Of a DNA stretch of 64,000 nucleotides, positions 50,846 to 59,171 are shown one piece after another. Every line of letters starts with the position of its first letter. Positions within the stretch are counted from its first letter, which is position 1. The notes under the pieces were generated by a model, which was not told the origin of the DNA, did no database searches, and saw nothing but the letters and a program-made list of their open reading frames with translations. The translations under genes were made by a program, and so were the position numbers. Origin of the DNA: Rhodococcus globerulus NBRC 14531 (GTDB lineage Bacteria > Actinomycetota > Actinomycetes > Mycobacteriales > Mycobacteriaceae); NCBI RefSeq assembly GCF_001894805.1, contig NZ_BCWX01000011.1:42245-106244 (forward strand), in the 5' to 3' direction.

Positions 50846-53605
50846 CTATCGGGTGGTCGGCGGCTCAGGTGGAAGAGCTTCGAGGGCGTCTCGGAGGGCG
50901 CCACGGGATGTGATCCCCAGTTTCGGAAACAACCGATAGAGATGTGACGAGACCGTCCGCGGCGACAGGAAGAGCTGCGACGCGATCTGGGGATTCGACA
51001 GCCCCGTCGCTGCGAGCCGAGCGATCTCCATCTCCTGTGGTGTGAGGCTTGTGCCGGCTTTGCCGCGGGAGACGCGTGTCATCCCGGTGGCGCGGAGCTC
51101 GGCCTTCGCCCGTGCCTCCCAGGGCCGGGCGCCGACCCTCCCGAATTGGTCACAGGCAGCCTTCAGCTGTGTCCGGGCGTCACGGGTGCGTCCTCGCCTG
51201 CGCAGCTCCTCGCCGTACGCCAGACGCGCACGGCCTACCTCGAACGGCCAGTGCTCGATACCTGGCAGCGCGAGCGCCTCCTCGAACCGCTGGACTATGT
51301 CGTCGGGCTCCGACGTCATAGCTGTAGCCGTCGCCACGCTCAGCGCCCATCGTGGTGACAGGCGCGCGACACCCGACGCACGCAGCGCGTCGGCGTGCCG
51401 CCGCGCCTCCGCACTGTGCCCCGTGCGCAGTGCCGACTCGACGAGATCCGTTGCGGACCAGAGGGCTTCGGGGTTGAAGGGCGGCAGCGAGCCAGGTGGA
51501 CAGATCGCCGTAGCGTGCCGGAAGGCTGTGTCGAAGTCAGCGGCGCCGATGGCAGCGCGGGCCGCAGCCTGGTGAGCGCAGTTCTCCAACCGCCGTAGTC
51601 CCCTGGGCCCGGACCAGCTCCAGATGTCCTGACAGTGGGCACGGCACGCATCGAGATCCCCGCGCTGGGCGTCGACCATCGCCGCGACGTAGCGGCCGAC
51701 TTGACCGAACAGGCGATAGCCCGTCTCCTCGCACAGCACGATGAGCTCTGCGGCAGCGTCGGCCGAGGACTGCCACCGGCCGCGGTACAGGTCGTCCAGA
51801 GCAACGAACATCATTCCGGGCATGCTCGCTCCCATCGCGTCGTCATCGCCGACAATGCGAGAAACAGCCTCGCGGCAGCCTGGGAGCCGGTCGAGGTACG
51901 AGGCGGCCAGGGCAGTGCGGATCACGACGTCGGCATCGGTCTGGTCTTTCAGTCGCAAGATCTCGTGGTCCAGTCGACGGAGCATGTCGTCAGTGACGGC
52001 CCCTGGAGCATAGTGAATGCGGGCCACGGACACTGCTGCCGCGGGCGAATCGTCCGGAAGCTGTCTGAGAATCTCGATCAGGGGCTGCCAGTGTTCGTCG
52101 CGTCCCGAGTAGTGGCTGGCGAGGGTCAGGGTGAAGAGTGCAGTCTCGAGTTCGCCACGCGGCGGGTCGGACGGGACCAGGGCCTCTTCGATCAGCTTCA
52201 TCAACAACGCGTGGGCGGTATCTGCATCGCCTTCGGTGACGAGCACGAGAAAGGCTGCGGCTGCGGCCGTTGTCGGTGACGGCGCCGGATCCCCGTGCAT
52301 CTCGCGCATGATCTCGTGTGAGGTATCCAGATGGCCCGCCACCCATGCGGCGAGGTAGGCCGCTCGGGAGAGGCGGCGCGTTCGGTTCCCAGGGTCTGGA
52401 CTCAGTTGGGCAGCTCGCCGCAGACGAGCGACGGCGCCGGCAGCGTCACCGCGCTGCAGACTGCTCTGTGCCGCGGTCTCCACGACCAAGGCCACCCCCT
52501 CGTCGGGCACCGTCGTGGCTCGGGAGAGGTGGTCACCGCGGCGTTCCGGTTGCCCAATCAGCGCGTCAGCCAAGCGGTGGTGCGCGCTGCGCCGCTGCTC
52601 TCCGGTTGCGGCGTCGACCACGGCGGACCTGACCAGCGGGTGCCGAAATCGAACGGTGCGACCGTCTTCAGTGACTTTGAGGAGATGGTCACGTTCGGCA
52701 GGAGCGAGCCTGCCCAGGGTGCTCGGACCGCCGGCCGCCGCGAGGAGACCGAGGTCACCGGAGCCCTCGAGAGCCGCGAGCAGGAGTAGGTCGCGGGTTC
52801 TCTGAGGTAGTCGCGCGACGCGGAGGGCATAGAGAGCGCGGACATCTCGGCCCTGCCCGCTCGTCCACCCCGATCCACGGAGGTCCCTGGCGCCGGACGC
52901 ACTGGTGGCCCCGGCGAACTCGAGCAGTGCGAGTGGGTTCCCCTGCGCTTCCCCTGCCACCGTCCGCAGGATTCGGGGAGGTAGATGAACGAAACTCCTG
53001 GAGAGCAAGTTCAGTGCGTCCGTGTCGTTGAGCGGCGCGATCTTGAGTTCGGCGAGGCCGAGGGACTGGAACAAGTCATCGGTCTCGGTGCGCCAGGCTC
53101 CGAGCAGTCCGATTCGGCGGCCGGCGAGCCTCCTGGCGACGAACGACAACGTGGATCGGCTCGCGTCGTCGAAGACATGAAGATCGTCGACGATGACGAG
53201 TAGCGGTTGCTCTTTCGCGGCCTCGATGAATAGCAATAGCGCCGCGTTCAGTACAGCGATCCGGTCGGGTGTGTGGCCGATGCCGAGACCGAGCGCGACC
53301 TTGAGGACCTCTCTCATGGCATCGGGCAAACCGTTGATCTCGCGAGATAGCGAGACGACGAGTTCGTGGAGACCAGCGAAGCTGATGTCCGTTTCATGTT
53401 CGACGCCACTGCCGCGGATGACCCGCATATCCTTCGCGAGGGCAAGGTCAGCGGTCGCGTCCAGGAGCGCGGTTTTCCCCACTCCCGGCTCTCCGGTGAG
53501 CAGGACGGCGGCTCCATCCGTCGACGCCCTGCCTACGAACTCTGTGAGCTCGGCAAGTTCGCGGTCTCTACCTACCAGTCCGGTCGGGTCGACGCCTACC
53601 CTCAC
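50846..53605 (-). CDS. LAL-type LuxR-family ATPase regulator
   Basis: 919 residues from GTG 53605; a longer frame up to 53764 is open but shows no conserved sequence. The Walker A motif is LLTGEPGVGKTALLD (about residues 35-49) and Walker B is LLVIVDDLHVFDD. A long TPR-like helical middle follows, ending with the LuxR helix-turn-helix LTPQEMEIARLAATGLSNPQIASQLFLSPRTVSSHLYRLFPKLGI. Such regulators bind ATP and a small inducer to activate nearby operons. The leftward hydrolase-ABM-SDR set directly downstream is the likely target. Confidence 0.87.
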   Translation of the reverse strand: MRVGVDPTGLVGRDRELAELTEFVGRASTDGAAVLLTGEPGVGKTALLDATADLALAKDMRVIRGSGVEHETDISFAGLHELVVSLSREINGLPDAMREVLKVALGLGIGHTPDRIAVLNAALLLFIEAAKEQPLLVIVDDLHVFDDASRSTLSFVARRLAGRRIGLLGAWRTETDDLFQSLGLAELKIAPLNDTDALNLLSRSFVHLPPRILRTVAGEAQGNPLALLEFAGATSASGARDLRGSGWTSGQGRDVRALYALRVARLPQRTRDLLLLAALEGSGDLGLLAAAGGPSTLGRLAPAERDHLLKVTEDGRTVRFRHPLVRSAVVDAATGEQRRSAHHRLADALIGQPERRGDHLSRATTVPDEGVALVVETAAQSSLQRGDAAGAVARLRRAAQLSPDPGNRTRRLSRAAYLAAWVAGHLDTSHEIMREMHGDPAPSPTTAAAAAFLVLVTEGDADTAHALLMKLIEEALVPSDPPRGELETALFTLTLASHYSGRDEHWQPLIEILRQLPDDSPAAAVSVARIHYAPGAVTDDMLRRLDHEILRLKDQTDADVVIRTALAASYLDRLPGCREAVSRIVGDDDAMGASMPGMMFVALDDLYRGRWQSSADAAAELIVLCEETGYRLFGQVGRYVAAMVDAQRGDLDACRAHCQDIWSWSGPRGLRRLENCAHQAAARAAIGAADFDTAFRHATAICPPGSLPPFNPEALWSATDLVESALRTGHSAEARRHADALRASGVARLSPRWALSVATATAMTSEPDDIVQRFEEALALPGIEHWPFEVGRARLAYGEELRRRGRTRDARTQLKAACDQFGRVGARPWEARAKAELRATGMTRVSRGKAGTSLTPQEMEIARLAATGLSNPQIASQLFLSPRTVSSHLYRLFPKLGITSRGALRDALEALPPEPPTTR

Positions 53606-53764
53606 CAATGTTGTCCCATCTCGTATTCGTTGTGGCCCCTGCCTGCTGCGCGAAACAGCAGCACGATCAGTCACACAATCAAGAAGAAAGTATTTCACTA
53701 ACAGCACCCTGCGACCGAGCCAGAAGGCGGTATCAAACCGCATCACGGATGTACTGCGCACCAT

Positions 53765-54081
53765 GACGATGCGACGGACACCCTCAGGTAGCGGTGCCAG
53801 GTCCCTCGCGGCTCCGCCACTGAAACCACCGCCGTTGCGGCAGCTATGCAGACGGGTTTGTCACCGCTGTGCTGTGCACAAATACTCGAAGTACATCGCC
53901 GACGATGTTCTCGGCCGAGGCAACCTCGGCGGTCAGACGACGCCTCCGCGCGACGGACACGACCGCGCATCGTCGCTACGCGGTTGGGCTGATGCCCCTG
54001 CTCGTCATTGAGAGGCCGGCTGGCGGGTGCACCCGCCAGCCGGCCGCGTCTAGCCGCACTTCCTAGTGGTTACCGGTGCCC
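53765..54081. other. Intergenic region with a 32-bp palindromic hairpin
   Basis: No gene recognised. At 54014-54045 there is a perfect 32-bp palindrome (half-site GGCCGGCTGGCGGGTG), 36 bp downstream of the SnoaL-like gene stop, a probable terminator. The rest (53765-54010) presumably includes the promoter of the LAL regulator. Confidence 0.5.
54014..54045. terminator. 32-bp perfect palindrome, terminator of the SnoaL-like gene
   Basis: Each half is GGCCGGCTGGCGGGTG or its exact complement with no spacer, so a 14-bp stem with a minimal 4-nt loop can form. It is placed just after the SnoaL-like stop codon on the minus strand. There is no U-run, which is usual in high-GC actinobacteria. Confidence 0.6.
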
Positions 54082-54498
54082 TCAGGCCGTGAATGCCGCT
54101 GCTGTCGCGGCGGTGTCTTCGAAGAGGTGCATGCGGGTAATCTTTCCGGCCGACACGGTCAGGCGCAGTGCGACATCGGTATGAAAGGGTCGCCCAGTTG
54201 GGGCTGCAACGTGGTCGAATGCACCGAAGATGACGGCCTCGTCGCCGTCGGTGACCACGGCCTCGACCCCTACGACACTCTTGCCCGGTTCGAGCACTGC
54301 CCACAGTGCGCGGAAGTATTCGGGGACTTCGCTTTTGCGCGAGCGCTGACCGACCCAGGGTGCCAGCGCCGGGTCTCCGGGTACGAACCAGTCGATCTCC
54401 TCTGCGAACAGTTCACCCAGTCCTACTGCGTCTTGCGCACCGAGCCGTGTCAGGAAGGCTTCGGTCGTTTCTGCTGTGGTTTGTGTGGTGGCAGCCAT
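54082..54498 (-). CDS. SnoaL-like/NTF2-fold protein
   Basis: 138 residues. The pattern FLTRLGAQDAVGLGELFAEEIDWFVPGDPALAPWVGQRSRKSEVPEYFRALWAVLEPGKSVVG, with a C-terminal ITRMHLFEDTAA, is that of SnoaL-like ketosteroid-isomerase-fold proteins. These act as small cyclases, isomerases or stress-related binding proteins. It is divergent from a TetR regulator, which probably represses it. Function cannot be made more precise. Confidence 0.85.
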   Translation of the reverse strand: MAATTQTTAETTEAFLTRLGAQDAVGLGELFAEEIDWFVPGDPALAPWVGQRSRKSEVPEYFRALWAVLEPGKSVVGVEAVVTDGDEAVIFGAFDHVAAPTGRPFHTDVALRLTVSAGKITRMHLFEDTAATAAAFTA

Positions 54499-54595
54499 GG
54501 GGCGTCTCGTTTCTAATCAGGGTTCCCGATCACAGTTATGTAGTGATCGATACAAAAAGTTATCACATCCGTAGCGTCCGCTATAAAATCCGGGT

Positions 54596-55144
54596 ATGGG
54601 ACGCCCACGCAACTTCAACCGAGATGCCGCTCTGGAAAAGGCGATGCTCCTCTTCTGGGAGCGCGGCTACGAGCAGACCAGCGTCACTGACCTCACACAT
54701 GAGCTCGGCATAGGGCCACCCAGCCTGTATGCGGCATTCGGGAGCAAACGTGAACTCTTCGACGAGGCCGTCGCGCGCTACGAGGCCAGTCCTGAGTCGG
54801 TGACCACCGCAGGTGGTACCGGAACAACGCAACGTGAGGTGCTGCGGGCGATGTTCGACCGCGCCACGAAGGAGTATCCGAGCCAGGAACACCCGCGTGG
54901 CTGCCTCGTCAACACCGAGCCCGAGTTGAGTGGGAACCGCGGCCGGAACCGAGCGATCACGGCGGACCAGTTGCGGAAAGTGTCCGACAGCGAGTCGTCC
55001 GTCGACCCAGAGACCCTGGCCGCCTTCACACAGGCCCTTCTCGTCGGGTTGTCGTCCTACGCCCGCGACGGCGCCGACGAGGACCAGCTACGTCGAGTAT
55101 GCGACCTGGCTCTGCGCGCATGTCTGCCCATTCGGGGCCACTGA
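54596..55144 (+). CDS. TetR-family regulator
   Basis: 182 residues. The DNA-binding region is GRPRNFNRDAALEKAMLLFWERGYEQTSVTDLTHELGIGPPSLYAAFGSKRELFDEAV. A TetR_C-like domain follows, with HPRGCLVNTEP, typical of the group that includes regulators of oxidoreductase genes. It is divergent from the SnoaL-like gene across a 97-bp AT-rich gap and likely represses both. Start ATG 54596. Confidence 0.88.
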   Translation: MGRPRNFNRDAALEKAMLLFWERGYEQTSVTDLTHELGIGPPSLYAAFGSKRELFDEAVARYEASPESVTTAGGTGTTQREVLRAMFDRATKEYPSQEHPRGCLVNTEPELSGNRGRNRAITADQLRKVSDSESSVDPETLAAFTQALLVGLSSYARDGADEDQLRRVCDLALRACLPIRGH

Positions 55145-55643
55145 CAACGCAGAAGCTCGGCACCTTGAAATCGGCCGAGGCACAGTCGGTTCCGTAGCCA
55201 TTCGTCACGTGACGGACCAGCCAGCCGCTTGCCGCCGAGGCCGAGGCCGAGGCCGAGTACCAAGATGATGAGGCTGCGCCGCCCGACCCCGGGCACTTGG
55301 CAAGGCATCTGCTGTGACAGATCCGGCACGACTTCGCGAACAAGGACTGCCCATGTGATGAAAGTGCAGGAAATAAGGTTCTGAACTGGGGAATCGCCGG
55401 GAAGCCTCTAGCGCCGACCTCCCGCCAGATGTTGTCGCTGATTGATTCCTTCCCGGCCAGCGAACTCCGAAAGTCCCCGGTGCGGGTTGCTCGGATCAGC
55501 GAACGCTTGCCGTACATTCCCGTCCGAGTGGGTTGCGAAGGTCAAGGACCGAGTCGTTGACATCGAAAAGACCAAACGCCTTCGGCCTGAGGTATTGAAG
55601 CTCGTCATCGACACGTGGTTGGAGTGGAACGTGCCCGGTGATG
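55145..55643. other. Unassigned stretch with GCCGAG tandem repeat and coding-like debris
   Basis: Four tandem copies of GCCGAG occur at 55235-55258. From about 55440 to 55690 the plus strand shows protein-like pieces in two frames (SFPASELRKSPVRVARISERL, then VAKVKDRVVDIEKTKRLRPEVLKLVIDTWLEW), which suggests a decayed gene. I do not recognise its family. Confidence 0.4.
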
Positions 55644-56369
55644 TCATGGCAGCCGCAGCCCTGGTTTGTCTTGGGTGCCTGAGGAATTGGTGTTGAGGTG
55701 CTCGCGAATCGTGCGCGGGTGAGAGCGGGACACCGTCGACAACGCTCGGGCGATGTCGCTGTAATCCTCGGCGGCCGGTGTCTGCTGGGACTGGAGCCAG
55801 CTCCGCGCCCGGGAGACGGCAAGATCGCGGTTGTCGGGATAGCCTCTCGACCAGTCGATACCGGCTTTGTCGATCCGATCGAGAACCTCGGCAGGGTCGA
55901 TGATGTTGTCGCGGATCAACGCTCCGACGAACTCGTGATCTTTCTCCCGGCCTGCAATCAGTTTCGAGACACACAGGTCGATCGGGTGCAGGCACAGTCC
56001 GGTGCGCCCGTAGTTTTGAGCGTCACCGGTTCCGCTGGCAGTGAAGGCAACGAGCCTGTTCTCCCAGCCGCGGGGAAGGACCACGGTGTCCCTGTGGATC
56101 CCCTCGACATAAACGCCGTGGCGAAGGTGAAACGGCGAGTCCTCCCCTACCCAGACGTTGAGCGTGCTCACCTTCTCAGTGACATCGGCGCCGGTGGTGA
56201 AAGCGCTGGCCGGAATCATGTCGACTTCCATCGAACGTATAGCTTCTTCCGGCAGCGAGGCTTCGTCGTAGCTTCCGAGTACCGATTGAGACCCGAAGAT
56301 CACCACCTGCGATTCCTCCACCCACCCGCACGCAGCGATAACTGCTTTTTCGAGGTCGCTTCGTTTCAC
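55644..56369 (-). CDS. Nucleotidyltransferase-fold protein (DUF6036/AbiEii-like toxin candidate)
   Basis: 241 residues. The N-terminal segment VVIFGSQSVLGSYDE, followed by SMEVDMIP (Gly26-Ser27 with Glu48/Asp50), fits the GS-x...[DE]h[DE] pattern of minimal nucleotidyltransferases. The middle (HPIDLCVSKLIAGREKDHEFVGALI) recalls the AbiEii/DUF6036 group, where the lysine and acidic residues are conserved. It overlaps a 110-residue upstream gene by 4 bp, the layout of a two-gene toxin-antitoxin or phage-defence cassette. Role is inferred. Confidence 0.75.
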   Translation of the reverse strand: MKRSDLEKAVIAACGWVEESQVVIFGSQSVLGSYDEASLPEEAIRSMEVDMIPASAFTTGADVTEKVSTLNVWVGEDSPFHLRHGVYVEGIHRDTVVLPRGWENRLVAFTASGTGDAQNYGRTGLCLHPIDLCVSKLIAGREKDHEFVGALIRDNIIDPAEVLDRIDKAGIDWSRGYPDNRDLAVSRARSWLQSQQTPAAEDYSDIARALSTVSRSHPRTIREHLNTNSSGTQDKPGLRLP

Positions 56370-56698
56370 TCGCGAGTTCTCTTGAGAAGGTCGAGTACGC
56401 GCAGGCGTTCGCTCTCGCTCAACAACACCGACAGGGGCGACATGTTTCGCATCTCACGGTCGGTCTCGGTATCGGAGACGCTGATCTTGCGAACGGTGTC
56501 GATGTCGTTGTCCGCGATGATGCGTTCCCACTGGTCCAGGCACTTGCGGAGCATGTTCCCGTGAACGTGCTCACGGTTGGTCTGCAATCTGGCGCGCACC
56601 TTGTCGGTGTTGATCGAGAGGTGTTCGCGGTCAATCTTGTCCAGGACCGCTTCGTGTACGAGTTTCTTCCGGACGACTTTCGACAGGACTGCGGACAT
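56366..56698 (-). CDS. Small partner protein of the nucleotidyltransferase (antitoxin candidate)
   Basis: 110 residues from ATG 56698: charged, helical, with no known motif. The N-terminal region KVVRKKLVHEAVLDKIDREHL is basic; the C terminus has repeated leucines (LSVLLSESERLRVLDLLKRTRE). It is co-translated with the nucleotidyltransferase (ATGA overlap). Such a small first gene is usually the antitoxin or partner. I do not recognise the family, so the role rests on context alone. Confidence 0.65.
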   Translation of the reverse strand: MSAVLSKVVRKKLVHEAVLDKIDREHLSINTDKVRARLQTNREHVHGNMLRKCLDQWERIIADNDIDTVRKISVSDTETDREMRNMSPLSVLLSESERLRVLDLLKRTRE

Positions 56699-56874
56699 CT
56701 GCGACTCCCTCCATCTTCGATGGACCAGTGTTGACCAGGTAAGTTGTTCGATCAGTGTATCTGTTTCGCGGACTTGGGCACGGTCATCGGAACGCCTTCG
56801 GTCAGATTCTGCCCGATCCGCCCCACTCACCATGTAATACATACAGAGGTCTATTCGTAGAATACGATAGTGGA

Positions 56875-57480
56875 ATGTTGATCGGATACGCACGCTGCGC
56901 TTCGTCGATGGACGGCGACGAGCAAGGCCAACGCGCTGCACTCGTCGCACTCGGCGTCGATGCCGACTCCATCCATATCGACCACGGTCTGACCGGGACA
57001 GACCGGCCCAGACCTGCACTGACAGCTGCATTGTCCGCTCTCTCGGCTCGGGACACCCTCGTCGTCACGACGCTCGAACGGCTGGCTAGGTCGGTCACCG
57101 ACCTCAGCGAAATCGCCACGGACCTCGCACAACGGGACGTGCTGTTGATGTTCGCCGGCACAGTCCACGACCCGAAGGACCCCATCGGAGCAACCGTGTT
57201 CGACATGCTCTCGAAAACCTTCAGCACGTTCGAGACCGGCCTGATCCATCTGCGCACGATGGAAGGAAACGCTCGCCGCAAAGCCACCGGCGGCTTCGCC
57301 GGCCGCACCCCACTCCTCGACGCAAAGCAGCAAGCAAAACTCTTCGACCTGCACTCTCGGCGCGAGCATTCCATTGCGGAGCTGGCAAAAATGTTCAACC
57401 TCAGCAAACCCGGTGTCTACAAATACGTCGCACGCGAGAAGAACCTACGCTCGGAACCCGACTCCAGCTCCACCACTTAA
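56875..57480 (+). CDS. Serine recombinase (resolvase family) with shifted active-site serine
   Basis: 201 residues. The resolvase fold is clear: MLIGYARCASSMDGDEQ at the N terminus, GLTGTDRPRPALTAALSAL, DTLVVTTLERLARSVTDLSEI, and a C-terminal helix-turn-helix HSIAELAKMFNLSKPGVYKYV. In most members the motif is YARVST with Ser two residues after Arg. Here Ala stands at that position and Ser one residue later (YARCASS). It may resolve plasmid multimers or invert DNA, if active. ATG 56875. Confidence 0.85.
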   Translation: MLIGYARCASSMDGDEQGQRAALVALGVDADSIHIDHGLTGTDRPRPALTAALSALSARDTLVVTTLERLARSVTDLSEIATDLAQRDVLLMFAGTVHDPKDPIGATVFDMLSKTFSTFETGLIHLRTMEGNARRKATGGFAGRTPLLDAKQQAKLFDLHSRREHSIAELAKMFNLSKPGVYKYVAREKNLRSEPDSSSTT

Positions 57481-57690
57481 CTGACGTCACCAGCACATTG
57501 TGAAAGGGCAAGGCATCGCGTCAGCGGTGTCGCGGCAGCACCCTGTTATCCCAAGGTGTTTGTCTGGAACTGGCCGAGGCCGACTATCGGATTCCACTTC
57601 GGGCGGCTTGGTCGGTTTCAGGTACTGAGGCCCGTAAGGTCATCCCGGCGGTCATCTGAGGTCGCCACTCGACCTCACAGGAGTACCTTC

Positions 57691-57900
57691 ATGATTCGCG
57701 CCCGAACGCTCTCGAACGTGTCTCTTCACCGCGCGGCATTCCTGACTGCTGCAGCGGTCGCGATCTCGACTTTGGCTGGCTGCAGTGCGGGACCCAGTAC
57801 CGGGGATGCTGACGTCCTATCGTTCGAGGGCCTCGACTACCCGAGCGCCATAGATGTCGATTCCGATGGAAACGTGTACATCACAGACTCGGGTACCGTT
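57691..57900 (+). pseudogene. Truncated lipoprotein with an NHL-type repeat
   Basis: The frame starts MIRARTLSNVSLHRAAFLTAAAVAISTLAGCSAG with a signal peptide and lipobox LAGC. It continues with VLSFEGLDYPSAIDVDSDGNVYITDSGT, the first NHL beta-propeller blade. It breaks at about 57898, where IS3 transposase sequence starts. Ribosome site AGGAG. The rest of the propeller is missing. Confidence 0.75.
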
Positions 57901-58283
57901 CGCAGACAGCGACATTGGTGACAAACGCTCTGGGAATGGCCATTTCCAATCGAGGCCCGACACCCGGCACACTCATTCACTCGGACCACGGAGTGCAGTT
58001 CACGTCCTGGGCATTCACCCGCCGGGCGCACGACTCGGGTCTGGTTCCATCGATGGGATCGATCGGCGATTGCTATGACAACGCCGTGATCGAATCTTTC
58101 TGGGGCAGAATGCAAACCGAGCTCTTGAATCGGAAACGATGGAAAACGAGGATCGAATTGGCCAACGCCATGTTCGAGTACCGCGAGATCTTCCACAATC
58201 GCCAACGTCGGCACAGTGCCCTCGGGATGCTGACACCGATCGAGTTCGAGAACGTACACTTCACACGTCAACCCGTAGCCTGA
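57898..58283 (+). pseudogene. IS3-family OrfB transposase relic (C-terminal part)
   Basis: The frame reads IHSDHGVQFTSWAFTRRAHDSGLVPSMGSIGDCYDNAVIESFWGRMQTELLNRKRW and ends QRRHSALGMLTPIEFENVH. This is the second half of an IS3 OrfB, including the DDE-type Asp in HSDHG and the Glu in ESFWGRM. The N-terminal half and OrfA are absent. It cuts the lipoprotein gene. Confidence 0.82.
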
Positions 58284-58371
58284 AGTCAATATGACGACTC
58301 CACGAAACTCGGGGTACATCAAAGTCTCCGGACTCGCCGGTGCCATTCAGTCGAACAACTAACGCTGGCGG

Positions 58372-59169
58372 CTAATTCCAGTCGATGTGGACGGACTCGA
58401 TCGAGTCGAAATGGAAGCCGAAATCGTTGCTGTACCGATCGAATCCCTTGTTTTCGGGATAGTCCAGTGTGGCATGTCGCTCGAGCAATGCGACCACGCG
58501 GGCGTTGTCGTCGTTGGCGAGAGCAGCAGCGAGTTCGCGCGATTCCTCCGCCGTGAACGGTACATCCGAGTTCGCGAAATCCAATGTGCGAACGCGATAG
58601 TCGTATCCCTCTTCCGATCCGTTGCGTACCGAGACACCACCCTTGACGCGGATGGTTGCCTTCTTGGGGGTACCGTCCGGGCGCAGAACGCCAGCGCGCG
58701 TCATGATGTCGTCGGCTTTGACTTTCTTGAGTTTCTTCTTCGCATCCGCGCGCAGCTCATTCGTCGCTCCCGACCTGTACCGAGAGACAGCGGACGGCGA
58801 GCGGCCGATCTTCTTCGCTACTGCGCTGATACCGCCGAGACGCTCGATCGCCGCGCGGCGTTGCGCCCGCTCAGCGACGTCCACGTGCGGGATGCGGCCT
58901 TGTTGTGCCCACCGGCGCAAGGTGCGATCCGACGGTGGTGTGCGGCCGGCGTCGACCGCGGCTTGACGTAGTCCGTCGTTGCCGATCTGTGTGCGGATCT
59001 GCCTGACGGTAACTTTGCTGGTCAGCCCGGCCAAGCCTCCGGTTTTGACGGTTTTGGACTTTTTGACTCCGCTGGTTGCGGCGTTGGCGACGGACACTTT
59101 CAGCCCGTCGAGTCCGACCGCCTGCTGGACGGGTTTTTTCGATCGGGGTTTTGGGAGATGTAGGGCCAT
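58372..59169 (-). CDS. Tpg-like DNA-binding protein (telomere terminal protein candidate)
   Basis: 265 residues. A basic N terminus (KPRSKKPVQQAVGLDG) is followed by two helix-turn-helix-like segments. The first is LRQAAVDAGRTPPSDRTLRRWAQQGRIPHV. The second is IERLGGISAVAKKIGRSPSAVSRYRSGATNELRADAKKKLKKVKADDI. A beta-rich C-terminal domain follows. This order resembles Streptomyces Tpg terminal proteins, which prime replication of linear replicon ends. It follows a Tap-like gene by 2 bp with a GAAGGG ribosome site, the same order as tap-tpg. A general plasmid DNA-binding protein is the alternative. Confidence 0.6.
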   Translation of the reverse strand: MALHLPKPRSKKPVQQAVGLDGLKVSVANAATSGVKKSKTVKTGGLAGLTSKVTVRQIRTQIGNDGLRQAAVDAGRTPPSDRTLRRWAQQGRIPHVDVAERAQRRAAIERLGGISAVAKKIGRSPSAVSRYRSGATNELRADAKKKLKKVKADDIMTRAGVLRPDGTPKKATIRVKGGVSVRNGSEEGYDYRVRTLDFANSDVPFTAEESRELAAALANDDNARVVALLERHATLDYPENKGFDRYSNDFGFHFDSIESVHIDWN

Positions 59170-59171
59170 CG

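Noticed and set aside
55235..55258. Four GCCGAG tandem units as a possible CRISPR-like or regulatory repeat.
   Set aside because: The unit is 6 bp with no spacers; it is a simple microsatellite in GC-rich DNA.
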